A stretch of 64,000 nt of DNA from Haematococcus lacustris (GCA_030144725.1 JASKMD010000207.1:124001-188000); one strand, 5' to 3'. Shown: positions 1 to 11,876, counted from the stretch's first letter. Notes: generated from the letters alone by a model not told the origin. A program made the numbers and translations.

Positions 1-273
<273 letters not shown>

Positions 274-496
274 GAGTGGTTTCAGCAGTTGTCACAGCAG
301 TTTGGTGGCAATCAGTCAGGAGTGGTTTCAGCAGTTGTCACAGTCAGCAGCAGTTTCAGCAGTTGAGCATGAGTGTTGTCAGCTGTGTCAAATGAGTGCG
401 GGGCTGCTGCAAGTTAGGTCAGCCTCGCTGGGCAAGGTGGTTGGTGATCAAAGGTGCCTGCCGCTGCCCTGCCCTGCCGCATGCATGTCCACCCAG

Positions 497-3400
497 GTGG
501 CTGAGCTCATGCTGTGCTGTAAGGAGTCCAACATGAAGACACGCATGGCCGCATATGAGCTGCTGGTGGCGGTGGGTCATGTCCTCCAACCCACCACCCT
601 CCTCCCCCTCACCCCTCCCCCTCCTCACCCCTCCTCCCCCTCACCCCTCCCCCTCACCCCTCACCCTCACCCCTCCCCCTCACCCCTCCCCCTCACCCCT
701 CCCCCTCACCCCTCACCCCTCCCCCTCACCCCTCCTCCTCACCCTACTCCTCCTCACCCCTTCTCCTCACCCCCTCTCCTCACCCTGCTTCTCACTCCGT
801 TTCCTTCTCCACCCCACTACCGCTCCACCCTACTACCCCATGTGCAGCCAGTGGTCTGCTTCTCACAGTCAGCCTATGAAGAGAGCCTATGAAGAGAGTC
901 AGCCTATGAGGAGAAAGTGTGACCATCAGCTTGCCCTGTGCATGGCCTGGTGTGACATGCAGGTGGCACATGCCATGGATGACATGGACCCCCTCCAGCA
1001 GAATGAGCAGCAACAGGGTGACGAGGCAGCTATGAATGTGGATGCCGGTGAGGGTGAGGGTAGTGGGCTGACACCCCTCTCATCTCACCATCTCTCCCCT
1101 CCTCCATTCTCCCTTCCCAGCTCTCTCCCTCGCTCTCTTCCCCCCTCCATCCCTTCATCCCTTCCCAGCTTCCCCTACCCCTCTGCCTCCTCCCCTCTCT
1201 TTCCCCTTGAAAGAGCATGCCGCGCCACAGGTGGTAGCTGCTCCCTTTATGCACGCCGGTGAATACCGGAGTAGTCTTCTTCTTCTTCTTCTCTCTCCCC
1301 TTCCTTCTCTCCCTCCCTCCCCTCCATTGCCTGGACTGTCCCGCTGCCCTCCATACTCCCTGCCCACGGTCTGCCCTCTCCAAATGCCTGCCACTACCCT
1401 CTCCGTCACCCTTGCTCTTCTCTATTCGCAGTGCATGTGAGAGTGTGTATGCGCGTGCACGGACACTTGTGCAGACCCAGCCCTGCTGCCCAAGGGTGGC
1501 CTCATCACGCTGTTCACCATGGTCATGGCCGGCCTGGCGGGACAAACGCCCCACATGATCAGGTGGGCCCCATGCCCCACCCCACCCCACCCCTGGTGGT
1601 TCCTGCAACAAAGGGCGGCAGCAGGAGGGCGGCAATCCAGCTATGGGTGTGATGGGTGTGACGGTGACAAGCCGGTTCATCGCACTCAGTGCCTGCCCTA
1701 ACCCTAGTCACCCTTAGCGCCCAGCGGCCACTTGTGAACCAGCATCCACCTGTATACCCTGCAGCTCAGCTCCAGCTCCAGCTCCAGCCTGCCTTTGGCC
1801 AACCTACCAGCCCCCCCCCCTCCTACCCTCCGCCTGCCCCCGCCCCCTAGCCAGCTTCAACCCACCCCTCCCCTCCCCTCTGCCTGCTACTGCCCCCTTC
1901 TGGCCCTCGACCCCACCACTCTCACCCCTGCCTCCTCCTGCCCTCCTCTGCCTTCATCAACTCCCTCTCGATTCATAAACTGCCTCTGCCTCTGCCTCTG
2001 CCTCTGCCTCTGCCTCTGCCTCTGCCTCTGCCTCTGCCTCTGCCTCTGCCTCTGCCTCTGCCTCTGCCTCTGCCTCTGCCTCTGCCTCTGCCTCTGCCTC
2101 TGCCTCTGCCTCTGCCTCTGCCTCTGCCTCTGCCTCTGCCTCTGCCTCTGCCTCTGCCTCTGCCTCTGCCTCTGCCTCTGCCTCTGCCTCTGCCTCTGCC
2201 TCTGCCTCTGCCTCTGCCTCTGCCTCTGCCTCTGCCTCTGCCTCTGCCTCTGCCTCTGCCTCTGCCTCTGCCTCTGCCTCTGCCTCTGCCTCTGCCTCTG
2301 CCTCTGCCTCTGCCTCTGCCTCTGCCTCTGCCTCTGCCTCTGCCTCTGCCTCTGCCTCTGCCTCTGCCTCTGCCTCTGCCTCTGCCTCTGCCTCTGCCTC
2401 TGCCTGCTCTCCTCTCCCTCACTGCCTGCCCACGGCCCTGCCCACGGCCCTGCTCATAACCCTGCCCCTGCCCCTGACCCTGCGCCCGCAGCGCTTCCAT
2501 CATGGCGCTGGCCCGCCTGCTGTACGAGTTTGCCCCACAGCTACAGCCCCTGGTGCCCCAGCTGCTGCCGCCAGTGCTCAGCCTGCTGCGCTCCCGCAGC
2601 CGCGAAGTCGTCAAGGCGGTGCTGGGGTTCGTCAAGGTGGGCAGGCCAGGGCCAGTAGGGTGAGGGCTAGGAGGCTGAGGGCCAGTAGGGTGAGGGCTAG
2701 GAGGCTGAGGGCTAGGAGGCTGAGGGGGCCGCTGCTGGCTGGATGACTAGGCCACCTTAAGATGCTCCTAGCTCACTCGGACTGCTGCTGAGTCTCTTGT
2801 CTGTGTCAAGCTGTCTTCCAGGGAGGTGGCTATGAGAGCCAAGAGCTAAGAGCTGTAAGTGAGGGGAAAGTGAGGGAGGCGCCCCCCCTGTGGCTGTGGC
2901 AAATGGCTTGTCAGGTGCTAAGTCAAAGCATGGCCAAGCTTTAACACACCACCCCTCACACAGCCCCTCACATCACCCCTTCACACCACCCCCCACACAG
3001 CCCCTCACATCACCCCTTCACACCACCCCTCACACAGTCCCCCAAACCGCTTCATCAGCAAGGCCTCACACTGCTCTGCACCTCTTGTGGACTATCCCCT
3101 CATGTCCCCCACCCCCCACCCCCCACCCCCCACCCTCCCCATTGCAGGTCTGCGCCATGAGGATGCCGGTCCCCATGCTGACAGTCCACCTGGCTGCAAT
3201 CCTTGAGGGGGCGCTGCTGTGGGCTGCGGACAGCAAGAACAAGTTCAAGCTAAAGGTGGGCAGCGGGGTGCAGCGGAGGGCTCAGGCAGAGGGCTGTGGC
3301 AGCGGGCGGGGAATGGCGGCAGCGGGGTGCAGTGCGCGGCAGCGGGCGGCAGTGCGCGGCAGCGGGCGGCAGTGCGCGGCAGAGGGCTCAGGCAGCGGGT

Positions 3401-6400
3401 TCAGGCAGCAGGCGGCAGCGGGCGGGGGATGGCTGCAGCGGGTGGCACCGGCCTCAGCAGGCGGCAGCAGGCTTCGGCAGCGGGCTGAGGCAGGGGTCAG
3501 AGGGTGAGGGCAGCAGACAGCTAGTAGGCAAGGCGTAGGGCAGCAGCAGGGCAGAGGGGCAGCAGGGGAAGCTGGTGAGGAACCATTGAGTGCCTGCATC
3601 CATGCTTAGCATGCGTCTGACCAGGGCTGGTGTGCTTTCCTCTGCCCCTCCACACGACCTGCAAGATGACCCCCTCACACATACAGAGCAGCGGCCTGTG
3701 CATGTGACCAGGGCGTGTCAGGGTGTCCCTGCTCAAGCCCACGCGTTGCAAGACATCCTGCCACACATGGGGCGTTGGCCTGCCTGCTGCACAGCAGTCT
3801 TTAATTGTTCTCAACCCGGTGTGCCATGCCTACCTACCAGGCCTCACACCGTGTCACACCATGTCCCCAAGCAGCCCTGTGCATGCAGCACTTGCCTCAT
3901 CCTCATGCCTCCCCTGCTGACGTTTTGGTGGAAGGACCGCGCCTCGACCTCAGCTTTTTGGAGGGCCGCGGCTAGGTAAGCGTTACATGGCCTATGCGCA
4001 CTGCGTGCCCTGTTCTCAGGTGCGCGTAATCGTCGAGCGCTTGGCGCGCCGCTGCGGCTTTCAGGCGGTCGCAGAGCACATCCCGGCATCGGACACGCGA
4101 CTGCTCACGCATATTCGCAAGGAGGCGTCTAAGAAGCAGCGGAACAGAGCGGCAGCGAGTCAGGTGAGTTGGTGGCCAGGGCGGGACGCATTGCGACGTA
4201 ACGCATATGTGACCGGTGCTGCCCTCTGTACATAGCTGACCATCACACTGCAGCCACGAGCGACTGCGGTCTTCCACAGCTCTTTACACCACGTGTTTGC
4301 AACACCTCTGTTAGTATCCTTCGGCGGCATAGATCGCAACGCAATGCAATGCAATGCTTGCTGTGATCTCTGTGGCTTCATGCGCGCACAGGCGGGTGAT
4401 GAAGATGAGGATGAAGGAGACGACGACGACGCGGAGCTGACAGGTGGTCGGCGCGGAGGATCGAAGTCTGCGGCTGACGCCCGGTCGCAACGTAGCGGTC
4501 CAGCCGGCACCAAGTCGGGTGTCGCTCGCACCGCTCGAGCATCAGAGTGGGGACGCACCACCATCTTCAGTGAGGGTGGCGAAGACGAGGAGGGAGGCGG
4601 CGATGGCGACGGTGCAAGTCGGCATGGAGGGGCCAGGTGGGTGCAAGCGCGTAGTGCCGCCTTTTCTTGTTCGCTTCTGTAGGGTCATCCTGCAGTTTGC
4701 GCAAACGTCCCTCGCCACCGCTGATTCAGGTCAGTGCGCGGCATTGGTGCTGTGCGGGGTGCCAAAAGTTCAAAGAGCGAGAAACCCGGTGCAGCTAGCC
4801 GTGGCGGGCCTCGGTTGCAAGAGGGGGCGGACGGCGACGATCCCATGGACTTGCTGGACCCCGCAGCTTCGCGCCACCTAACACGGTCCGCAGCAGGTGA
4901 GTCTGCCTTGCTATCATTGTCATTGTCAGGTACGAAGACAAAGTTGCAAGCGCGCGCCGTGAAATCATTGCTCAGGTGTGAGGTCTACGTCGCGAACATC
5001 CGAACCCGCTGCTCAGTACACACGCGGGCCAGACGGCAGGTTGATCATCAACGACGAAGATGCGGTTGAGTTGGAGGCGGCTATGAAGCGCAAGCGCAAA
5101 AAGCGCGGCGAAGAGGAAGAGTTCGCATCGGACGAGTCGGACATGGAGGACCTGAAGAATTACGCAGGTGTGACATGCAACGCTGCGCACGGCGCACGTC
5201 ACACCAACGGCCACAAGCATAAGCGACCTGAGATATGCAGTAGCAGACGAGCGAGGAGGGCTGGGCCTTGGGGTTGTACCCACCAAGGCTGCTTGCGGCC
5301 AGGGCGTGCAGGCATCGTGGTCGTTGGCACTAGAATGCATTAGCCTGCCCATATCCCTACCCTGATTGCCTGACATCTTGAATAGGGCCAACCCGCTCTC
5401 CACTAACAAGCAGTGCCCACCATGCCTTGGCCACCGCCTCTTGCCTCCCACCTTAGTTTCCTGCAGCTTCGTCCAGCTTCCTCCAGCTTTCCCCCCCAGC
5501 TCTCCCTCTCCTTGTTGTCCTGGCAAGCAGGGCTGGGTGCTGCCATGAAGGCTGCAGCAAAGTCAACTGCTTACCAGAAGGCCTTGTCCGTGAAGTCAGG
5601 AGTGGCACGCTCAACAGGTGCGTGTGAAGCCTACGGGTGAGCAAGCAGGCAGGCAGGGGAGCAGGCAGGCAGGCAGGGGGGCAGGCAGGCAGGCAGGGGG
5701 GCGCGCGGGCGGGCGGGCGGGCGGGCGGGCGGGCGGGCGGGCAGCCAGGCAGCCATAGGAAGGGAGACCATTAATAGCACATCATGGCAACACCCACATG
5801 GTCCACATGGTCCACATGGCCGCACCCCTCTGCCCTGGCCCTGGTGGGTGGGTGCAGGGGACCGCTACGTTGGGGCCAAGTCAGCAGGGGGGCGCTCATC
5901 CACGGGCAAGTCTGTCGGCGGCGCCAGTCGTGGCAGCGCCCACTCAGGGCGGCGGGGGCCCTCACTGCATGGGGGGGACAGGTGGGGCTGGCTGCATCAT
6001 GGGGCTGGGTGGGGGAGGTGGAGGGGGGCCAGCTTCGGGTCGGGGTCAGGGTCAGGGTCGGGGTCAGGGGCAATGATCAGGAGGGGGATGGGGTCGAGGT
6101 CGGGATCAAGGTCGGGGGACGGGGCAAAGGGCAAGGGGCAGTGATCAGGAGGGGTCCGGGGCCAGGGCCAGGGCCAGGGTCCAGGGGCAGGGGTAGGAAC
6201 CTTGCATTTCTGGTCGATGGATGGGTACCTTGCCAGGCGGCAGGGTCAGGTAGGTTGCCCATCCGCTGTTCTCAGACTGCTGCACAAGGCGCTGCCAAAG
6301 CAGCAGCATGCAACACACCTGGTGGCGCAGGTTCAAATCCAAGGCCGGGACTGGCGGGGATGTGAAGGGCCGGTCCAAGACGGAGCCGTACGCTTACTGG

Positions 6401-6842
6401 CAGTTTGACCGCAAGGTGGGTCTCCAAGGACAGCTGTGTGCTCCCCATGTCCTGCCACCACATCAGCTTGCGTGGGAACACCCTCCACCCACTCATCACG
6501 GAACCTTAAAGAAATGGGACACTGTCAAACGCTAACGCCAATGGCCACTTCCACCCTCCTCAGTCACAAAACACAGCCATCCACCAGCAGCATGCAGCAT
6601 ACACCCACATGTCAGTCATCCCGCTGACCCTAACCCTAACCCTAACCCTCAACCCTGATCCGAATCCCCACCTGGCCTTGACCCTGAACCTGACCCCGCT
6701 GCAGATGCTGAACCGCCGCCCCTCCAAGAAGCGGGAGGCCAACGCCAGCCTGTCAGGCCTGGTGAAGGCTGCCCAGGCAGGTGCAGCCAAGGGCGCCAAG
6801 GCCAAGGTGCAGCGGGTGGCCAAGCGGGCACGCCGGGCATGA
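497..6842 (+). CDS. RRP12: RRP12-like ribosomal RNA processing protein, 5'-partial
   Basis: RRP12 is a nuclear HEAT-repeat protein needed for maturation and export of pre-ribosomal subunits. I recognise it from conserved stretches: KESNMKTRMAAYELLV, MAGLAGQTPHMI, ALARLLYEF, SRSREVVKAVLGF, LLWAADSKNKFKLK, RLARRCGF, LTHIRK and PMDLLDP, then a basic tail. Exons with consistent phases are 1475-1562, 2492-2636, 3148-3255, 4020-4163, 4392-4636, 4730-4896, 4976-5167, 5531-5617, 5858-5981, 6331-6415 and 6705-6842 (stop). An earlier exon is about 497-580; an acidic exon near 960-1050 is likely but its borders are unsure. The acidic stretch after 4392 (DEDEDEGDDDD) and the Lys/Arg-rich end are normal for the family. 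The N-terminal half of the protein lies outside the window. Introns hold several simple-sequence arrays. Confidence 0.93.
590..800. repeat. CCCCTCACC pyrimidine-rich array in RRP12 intron
   Basis: Imperfect repeats of CCCCTCACCCCTC fill the intron after the first visible RRP12 exon. The plus strand is almost free of G. Reading frames across it give only Pro/Leu/Thr/His-rich peptides. Confidence 0.9.
1980..2405. repeat. CTCTGC hexamer array in RRP12 intron
   Basis: About 70 nearly perfect copies of a six-base unit (CTCTGC) lie between RRP12 exons 1475-1562 and 2492-2636. Both strands are open for the whole length, which explains the long Leu-Cys and Arg-Gly frames. These are not proteins. Confidence 0.97.
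5640..5760. repeat. GGCA / GGGC short tandem arrays in RRP12 intron
   Basis: AGGCAGGC units pass into a run of GGGC units (about 5703-5742) in the intron between exons ending at 5617 and starting at 5858. A second G-rich array of GGGTCAGG-like units lies at about 6030-6190 in the next intron, and a short CCCTAA run sits at about 6627-6648 before the last exon. Confidence 0.85.
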
Positions 6843-7057
6843 AGGACCGCCACCTGCTGCCAGCCGGCCCCCTCCACCCCCCCCAGCAGCAAGGACCTCC
6901 CACCTCCCGCCTCCCGCCCCCTCCTGGGTGGCGGCCTCCAGGACTTGAGGATATCCTCCAGGACGACAGGGCCGGCCAGGGGGCTCTGTCACACGGACCA
7001 ACGACAACACGGGGTTTCTTTATGTGACGTGGCTCACACCGCTTAAGCCGTCAGCTG

Positions 7058-7823
7058 TTAGACTGCTTGGCCGCCCTCCCCCTCTAGGGGTTCGGGACAC
7101 GGGGGTTTGGTGTCTAGAGACAGGGTTAGGGCATCAGGCGCTACAGGGACGCTGTAGGGGCTGGACCTCGCATGCACCACACGAATCAAACCACCCACCC
7201 AATGACCCCTAACGAAAGGGATGTGTGTGGGGGATCAGTGGTACGGGGCACTGTGCCCACGACAGTGGCCTCAGACAGAAGCATGTGCCTGCGGCAACCA
7301 CGACTATGGGGGTTAGCAGGAGTGCGAGTCTGCGGGTTTTGGTACTCTGCTACCATGTTCAGCTCGTGCTCCATGCTGCTGTGGCCCACTGTCCCTCCCC
7401 TTCACCTCCCCTTCGACTTCACTTGCCTGCCTTGGTCGCCTAATCAGACTAGTAAGGGGTGCCACATGTTGCACAGGGTGCATGAGGGCAGCAAGGGCAT
7501 GGGTTGCCTGCCTCACAGCCTGCTGCCTGCCTGCTCATCACATGCCAGGCCGCTTGAATGCCAGCGATGCGTTCTGGCAGTGCGCAATACCATCTGGGAG
7601 GAGGACATGCATCTGGCTATGTTACTGGCAGAGGGGTGACAGCTGTCGTGACGACCCTAGTGTGGTTTTACGTTGTGTTGTGCTCGTATTGTTTCAGCTG
7701 CCAAGCACATAGCCTGTGGTCTTGTTGCAAAGTGAGGTGGCTGCTTTGTCTTCGCGAGCACGGCATAGAGAGCAGAGCGTTGGCTAGCAATCCTTGAAAT
7801 ACTTGGAACAACCATGTGGACCA
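7058..7823 (+). repeat. Dispersed repeat, copy 1 (Fanzor-element 5' region)
   Basis: This stretch matches 9085-9690 closely. Shared phrases include GGCATCAGGCGCTACAGGGA, GTTACTGGCAGAGGGGTGAC, TTTCAGCTGCCAAGCAC and AATCCTTGAAATACTTG. In copy 2 the same sequence runs straight into the Fanzor-type gene, so I read it as the 5' flank of that element. Here the match stops near 7823 (CCATGTGGAC) and unrelated sequence follows. A short match to its first 40 bases (CTGCTTGGCCGCCCT) also occurs at about 43980-44020. No protein is supported. Confidence 0.75.
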
Positions 7824-9084
7824 GTAATTCGTTTTTCGCCGCCCTCCTCTTGGGTCATGTGCTGGGTTGTGGTTGGGGCGGGCAGCCTTTGTGCAGAGGA
7901 GGGTACCCTGTTTGCGGGCTGGCTGCTAGAGGCTTTGGTGAGCTCCACCCTGCCCCCCCTCAGCCCACGCTGCCAGCTCCTGCCTGCCTGCAGACTACTG
8001 CGCACTGGGGTCCCGGGTCATTCTTCCTAGGTGTAATGTTAAGGTCATGGTCAGGCCATGCAAAGGTCAGGGCTGGCGGAGACAGTGGCCAAGGCCGCAC
8101 CGTGGGCAGGCATGTAGCAGCACCTTGATGTTTGCCAAGGCAGCAGGGCCATCCACTCCTGGCAACCCATACACCCTCATGCAGAGAGGGAGGGGGCGCC
8201 CTCCTTTCCATTGTGTGGTCAAAGCCATCATCGGCTCTGGCTAAGGTTGAGGCGCAGCCACAGGCGCAGCCACAGGCGCAGCCATAGGCGCAGCCATGTG
8301 GGAAGCCATGCGGGTAGGGAGAGCTGTCGCATCTCTCACCCACCTGATGTCACCACTGCACACTCCTCCCCATCGAGTGTGCGCCAGGCGAGCTACTGGC
8401 TAAGGCGCGTATGACACTGCCAGGATTTTGCTGGCAGCCACCCCATCAAGGGGTCCGCAGCAGGGGATCTGATGATATGCCGTCCATGGTCCAGTGCCTT
8501 CATACTCTTCCATTGTTCGCCCCACGGGGGTCCAGGGTCAGGGTCAGGGTGAACGGGTCAGGGTGAACGGGTCAGGGTCAGGGTCAGGGTCAGGGTCAGG
8601 GTCAGGGTCAGGGTCAGGGTCAGGGTCAGGGTCAGGGTCAGGGTCAGGGTCAGGGTCAGGGTCAGGGTCAGGGTCAGGGTCAGGGTCAGGGTCAGGGTCA
8701 GGGTCAGGGTCAGGGTCAGGGTCAGGGTCAGGGTCAGGGTGAACGGGTCAGGGTGGACGGGTCAGGGTCAGGTTCAGGACTAACCCGCAAACCCGCCCCG
8801 GCGCCTGCGCATGGAGGCTGCATGTAGGGCGGGGTCACTCAGCCTAGTGCCTTGCCTGCTGCCCAAGCACCATGCCAGCTGTCTGGTCCTGCTGCCAAGG
8901 CTGCGACCAAGGACAGCCCACGCAGGCCCACATGGCCTTCACCTACCCTCCCACACCACTGCGACACGTCCATCATCAGCCACTGCACCACTGGGGCCAC
9001 TGGGGCCACTGCATCACTGCACCGCGTCCCTCATCAGTCATGTTGCCTTAGTTGTGAGCTGAGAGCTGAGCTGGAAAGGAGGAA
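7824..9084. other. Non-coding spacer between the two repeat copies
   Basis: I see no supported exon. The stretch holds a short GCGCAGCCACAG tandem repeat (about 8253-8300), the GGGTCA array listed separately, and a small GGGGCCACT repeat near 8991-9010. Confidence 0.6.
8527..8790. repeat. GGGTCA hexamer array
   Basis: About 40 copies of GGGTCA, interrupted at both ends by GGGTGAACGGGTCA variants. The continuous Gly-Ser frame over it is an artefact of the repeat. Confidence 0.96.
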
Positions 9085-9690
9085 CGCGGGGGTTTGGTGC
9101 TTAGAGACAGAATGGCATCAGGCGCTACAGGGACGCTGCAGCGGCTGGACCTCGCAGGCACCACAAGAATCAAACCACCAACCCAATCTTGGTACTCTGC
9201 TACCATGCTGCTGTGGCCCACCGTCCCTCCCCCTCACCTCCCCTTTGACTTCACCTTGCCCGTCTTGGTTGCCTAATCAGGCTAGTAGGGGGTGCAACAG
9301 GGTGCATGAGGGCAGCAAGGGCAAGGGTTGCCTGCCTCACAGCCTGCTGCCTGCCTGCTCATCACATGCCTGGCTGCGTGATTGCCGGCAATGCGGTCTG
9401 GCAGTACGCAACCCCATATGGGAGGAGCACATGCATCTTGCTATGTTACTGGCAGAGGGGTGACAGCTGTCGTGACGGACCTAGTGTGGATTTACGTTGG
9501 GTTGTGCTCGTATTGTTTCAGCTGCCAAGCACTTAGCCTGTGGTCTTGTGGCAAAGTGAGGTGGCTGCTTTGTCTTTACGAGCACGGTAAAGGCAGAGCG
9601 TTGGCTAGCAAGACTGAGGCTAGCAAGACCGAGGCTAGCAAGCGATTTACACTGACTGCCGGTTTAAATCCTTGAAATACTTGAAACAAC
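9085..9690 (+). repeat. Dispersed repeat, copy 2, directly upstream of the Fanzor gene
   Basis: Second copy of the 7058-7823 repeat, in the same orientation. It carries an extra short triplication of GAGGCTAGCAAGAC (about 9605-9640) that copy 1 lacks. It leads within about 70 bases to the first ATG of the Fanzor-type frame, so it may contain its promoter or 5' untranslated region. Confidence 0.75.
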
Positions 9691-9759
9691 CATGTGGACA
9701 TGTGTGTGACAAGCACGAAAATCCTTAGTATATGTAGCTGCCTCGCGTTGCTATTGTTT

Positions 9760-11876
9760 ATGGCGAGGAAGATGAGACGAACCGGTGTGGGTGGGCCTAG
9801 AGCAGTGCCGGAGGACCCGGACTTCGACATAGTTGACCGCGACGAGGCAGGCCAACCCGACTTGACCGAGGCACAGCGCAAAAGGAAGGCGTCAGGAGAG
9901 GCCCACGCTGCCCGCAGCAGGAACGATACATTCCACGCAAGAAAGGCCAAGTTAGCCCACCTCACCGACCACCTCCCGCAAGCGCTTTGGGACGCCTTCC
10001 TTGACAAGGCTGTGCGCCCACGAGTGAAGACCAGAAGATGGAGTCGCCATCAGCGTGATGTTCCTGCGGCCCAAGCTTGCAGCGCCACCCGCTGAGCTGC
10101 CGCGGATGAGCAAGGGCATGGGCGCAGTCAACCCGCTGGCCCACCTGCACGCGGAGTGGCTGGGCGTGGACCCGGGCAAGACGAATATGGCCACGGTAGC
10201 GCACGAGGAGCGCAGCGCCGACGGCTCAGTGGTGTCAGTGCGCCACTGGACGCTTACAGCAGGTCAATACTACCGGGACAGTGGCATCACGCGGCAGACC
10301 CAGGCAACGAAGATCTGGCTGGCCACTGTGAAGACACAGCTCACAGCCCTGTCACATGTCAGCAGCAAGCCCAGCTCGCTGGCCTCGTACCGGCGGTTCG
10401 CCGACACCGTCCTGGTGACGTACGACGCCATGTGGGCCGAGGTCTCGAAGCCGCGCTGGGCCAACGCCAGCTTCAGGCTGTACTGTGGCAAGAAGCGCGT
10501 GGTGGCTTCGTTCTGGGCCAAGGTAAGGCCCAATAACCCTAACCCACGAGCTAGGCAGCAGCCAACCAAAGTCAGCTCACCTGGCCAGCTGCTGCTGTTG
10601 TTGCCTCTGTTGCTGCTGCTATACCTGACCTTACACATGTGTGCCACTGTGGCTTGCTATATGTGGCTGCAGGTCAACAAGCAGGCAAAGAAGCTGTGGC
10701 CGGACCGCATCCTGGCCCTGGCCTATGGGGCAGCTGGCTTCAATGGCAGCGGCACCATTGGCTGCAGGGGTGTCCCTGTCAGCCAGATGCAGAAGGAGGC
10801 AGTGAAGCAATTCAGGCCAGAGCGTGTGGTGCTGGTGGACGAGTTCCGAACCAGCCGGGTCAGCTCAGCCGACAACACCCCCAGTGAGACCCTCCTTGAC
10901 ACGCCGCCTGAGTCCTTCAGGTGAGGGGGTTGAGGATAGGGGGTTGTTGGCAGTGTTGGGAGGTGGTGGAGTCAAGGTGACTAGGTAGGGTCAAGCTGAA
11001 AAATCTTACAAATGTGCATTGCCCCATGTGTCCATGCAGGTGGCTGCGGCCAGTGAAAAGCATGGCAAAGCGTTCCCAAGTCCGGGGCCTGATGTGCTCA
11101 ACAAGCATCAACAACATCACCAGGTAAGCATTGACCCAACCCTACACATGTGCATGACATGAGCATATCCCACATGCCATGACACATGAATTGACGTCAT
11201 GCATCTTCCACACCCATGCAGTGATGGGTAATACAAGATACGTGTATCGATACCAATACGTATTTTTTGTATAATACAGAAATACACGTATCGTATCAAA
11301 AAATACAAGTGCCGGCCGGCAAGTAGCGTGGATGCCTTTGAAGCAGCTGCTTGCTGCTGCCACAACAAGAGTCCGCGCTACAGCCATGCCGCGCAGGGCT
11401 AATGCAATCGGTCTGCTTCCGGAGCAGTCGGTCGCATGTGCCGGTTATACATGCAAGAACATCAAACTTGGGAGGCCCTGACTTTCCGCCGTCGCCGTCC
11501 TGCCCAGCCATCAAGAACAGGCTGCGGGACCGGCTGCGCTGCTCCAAACTGCTCCTTTCCCGCGTGACATGTCGCCTCTGTATCGCTGTATTGTATCGAT
11601 ACAAAAAATAAACGTTTTTTCGTGTATTTTCTTGTATTTCCTGTATCGATACACGTATTACCCATCACTGCACCCATGTGCAGGTTCTATGACCGGGACG
11701 TGTCAGCCGCGCTGAACATCCGCCGCTGTGCAGTCGGCCCAGGGCCACGTCCCACTGAGCTGTGCTACTGGACTAACCGCCCAGCCATGCCAAAGCCAGG
11801 CCAGCCAGGCCAGGAGTGGGTGGAAATAGCCGACAAGCCCCTGTTGCTCAAGTGGCAGCGCAAGCTGCAGCAATAG
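9760..11876 (+). CDS. Fanzor-type RuvC nuclease (eukaryotic TnpB-like), N-terminal part broken or deleted
   Basis: Fanzors are eukaryotic relatives of TnpB and Cas12: RNA-guided DNA nucleases carried by transposons. Three RuvC signatures appear in order: GVDPGKTN (Asp at 10169), LVDEFRTSR (Asp/Glu at 10838-10843) and YDRDVSAALNI (Asp at 11691 and 11697). Exons 10028-10522, 10673-10920, 11040-11123 and 11684-11876 join in phase and end in TAG, giving about 339 residues. Upstream, 9760-10027 encodes an acidic/basic N-terminal piece with a possible nuclear signal (QRKRKASG), but it is in another frame with a TGA at 10025, and there is little room for the usual N-terminal helical lobe. So the copy is probably frameshifted and shortened. 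Cysteines expected after the RTS motif are replaced (RVSSAD). The multi-exon structure suggests long residence in the genome. No transposase was seen nearby. Confidence 0.78.
11211..11678. mobile_element. hAT-like MITE in the last Fanzor intron, with 8-bp target-site duplication
   Basis: The element proper is 11219-11670 (452 bases). It begins CAGTGATGGGTAATAC and ends with the exact reverse complement, so it has 16-base perfect terminal inverted repeats, continued by partly matching GTGTATCGATAC segments. It is flanked on both sides by CACCCATG (11211-11218 and 11671-11678), an 8-base duplication of the kind made by hAT transposases. The interior is A/T-rich near the ends and GC-rich in the middle, with no transposase domain that I recognise. 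It lies entirely inside the intron 11124-11683, a few bases before the 3' splice site. Confidence 0.92.

Noticed and set aside
1795..2658. Leu-Cys-rich and Arg-Gly-rich frames
   Set aside because: Artefacts of the CTCTGC hexamer array inside an RRP12 intron.
6620..6655. CCCTAA repeats resembling telomere sequence
   Set aside because: Only about three to four units, inside an RRP12 intron beside a functional-looking exon; too short for a telomere or an interstitial telomere block.
11296..11604. Minus-strand frame inside the MITE as a transposase remnant
   Set aside because: No hAT or BED-finger motif visible; the element is too short and the frame spans its inverted-repeat end.
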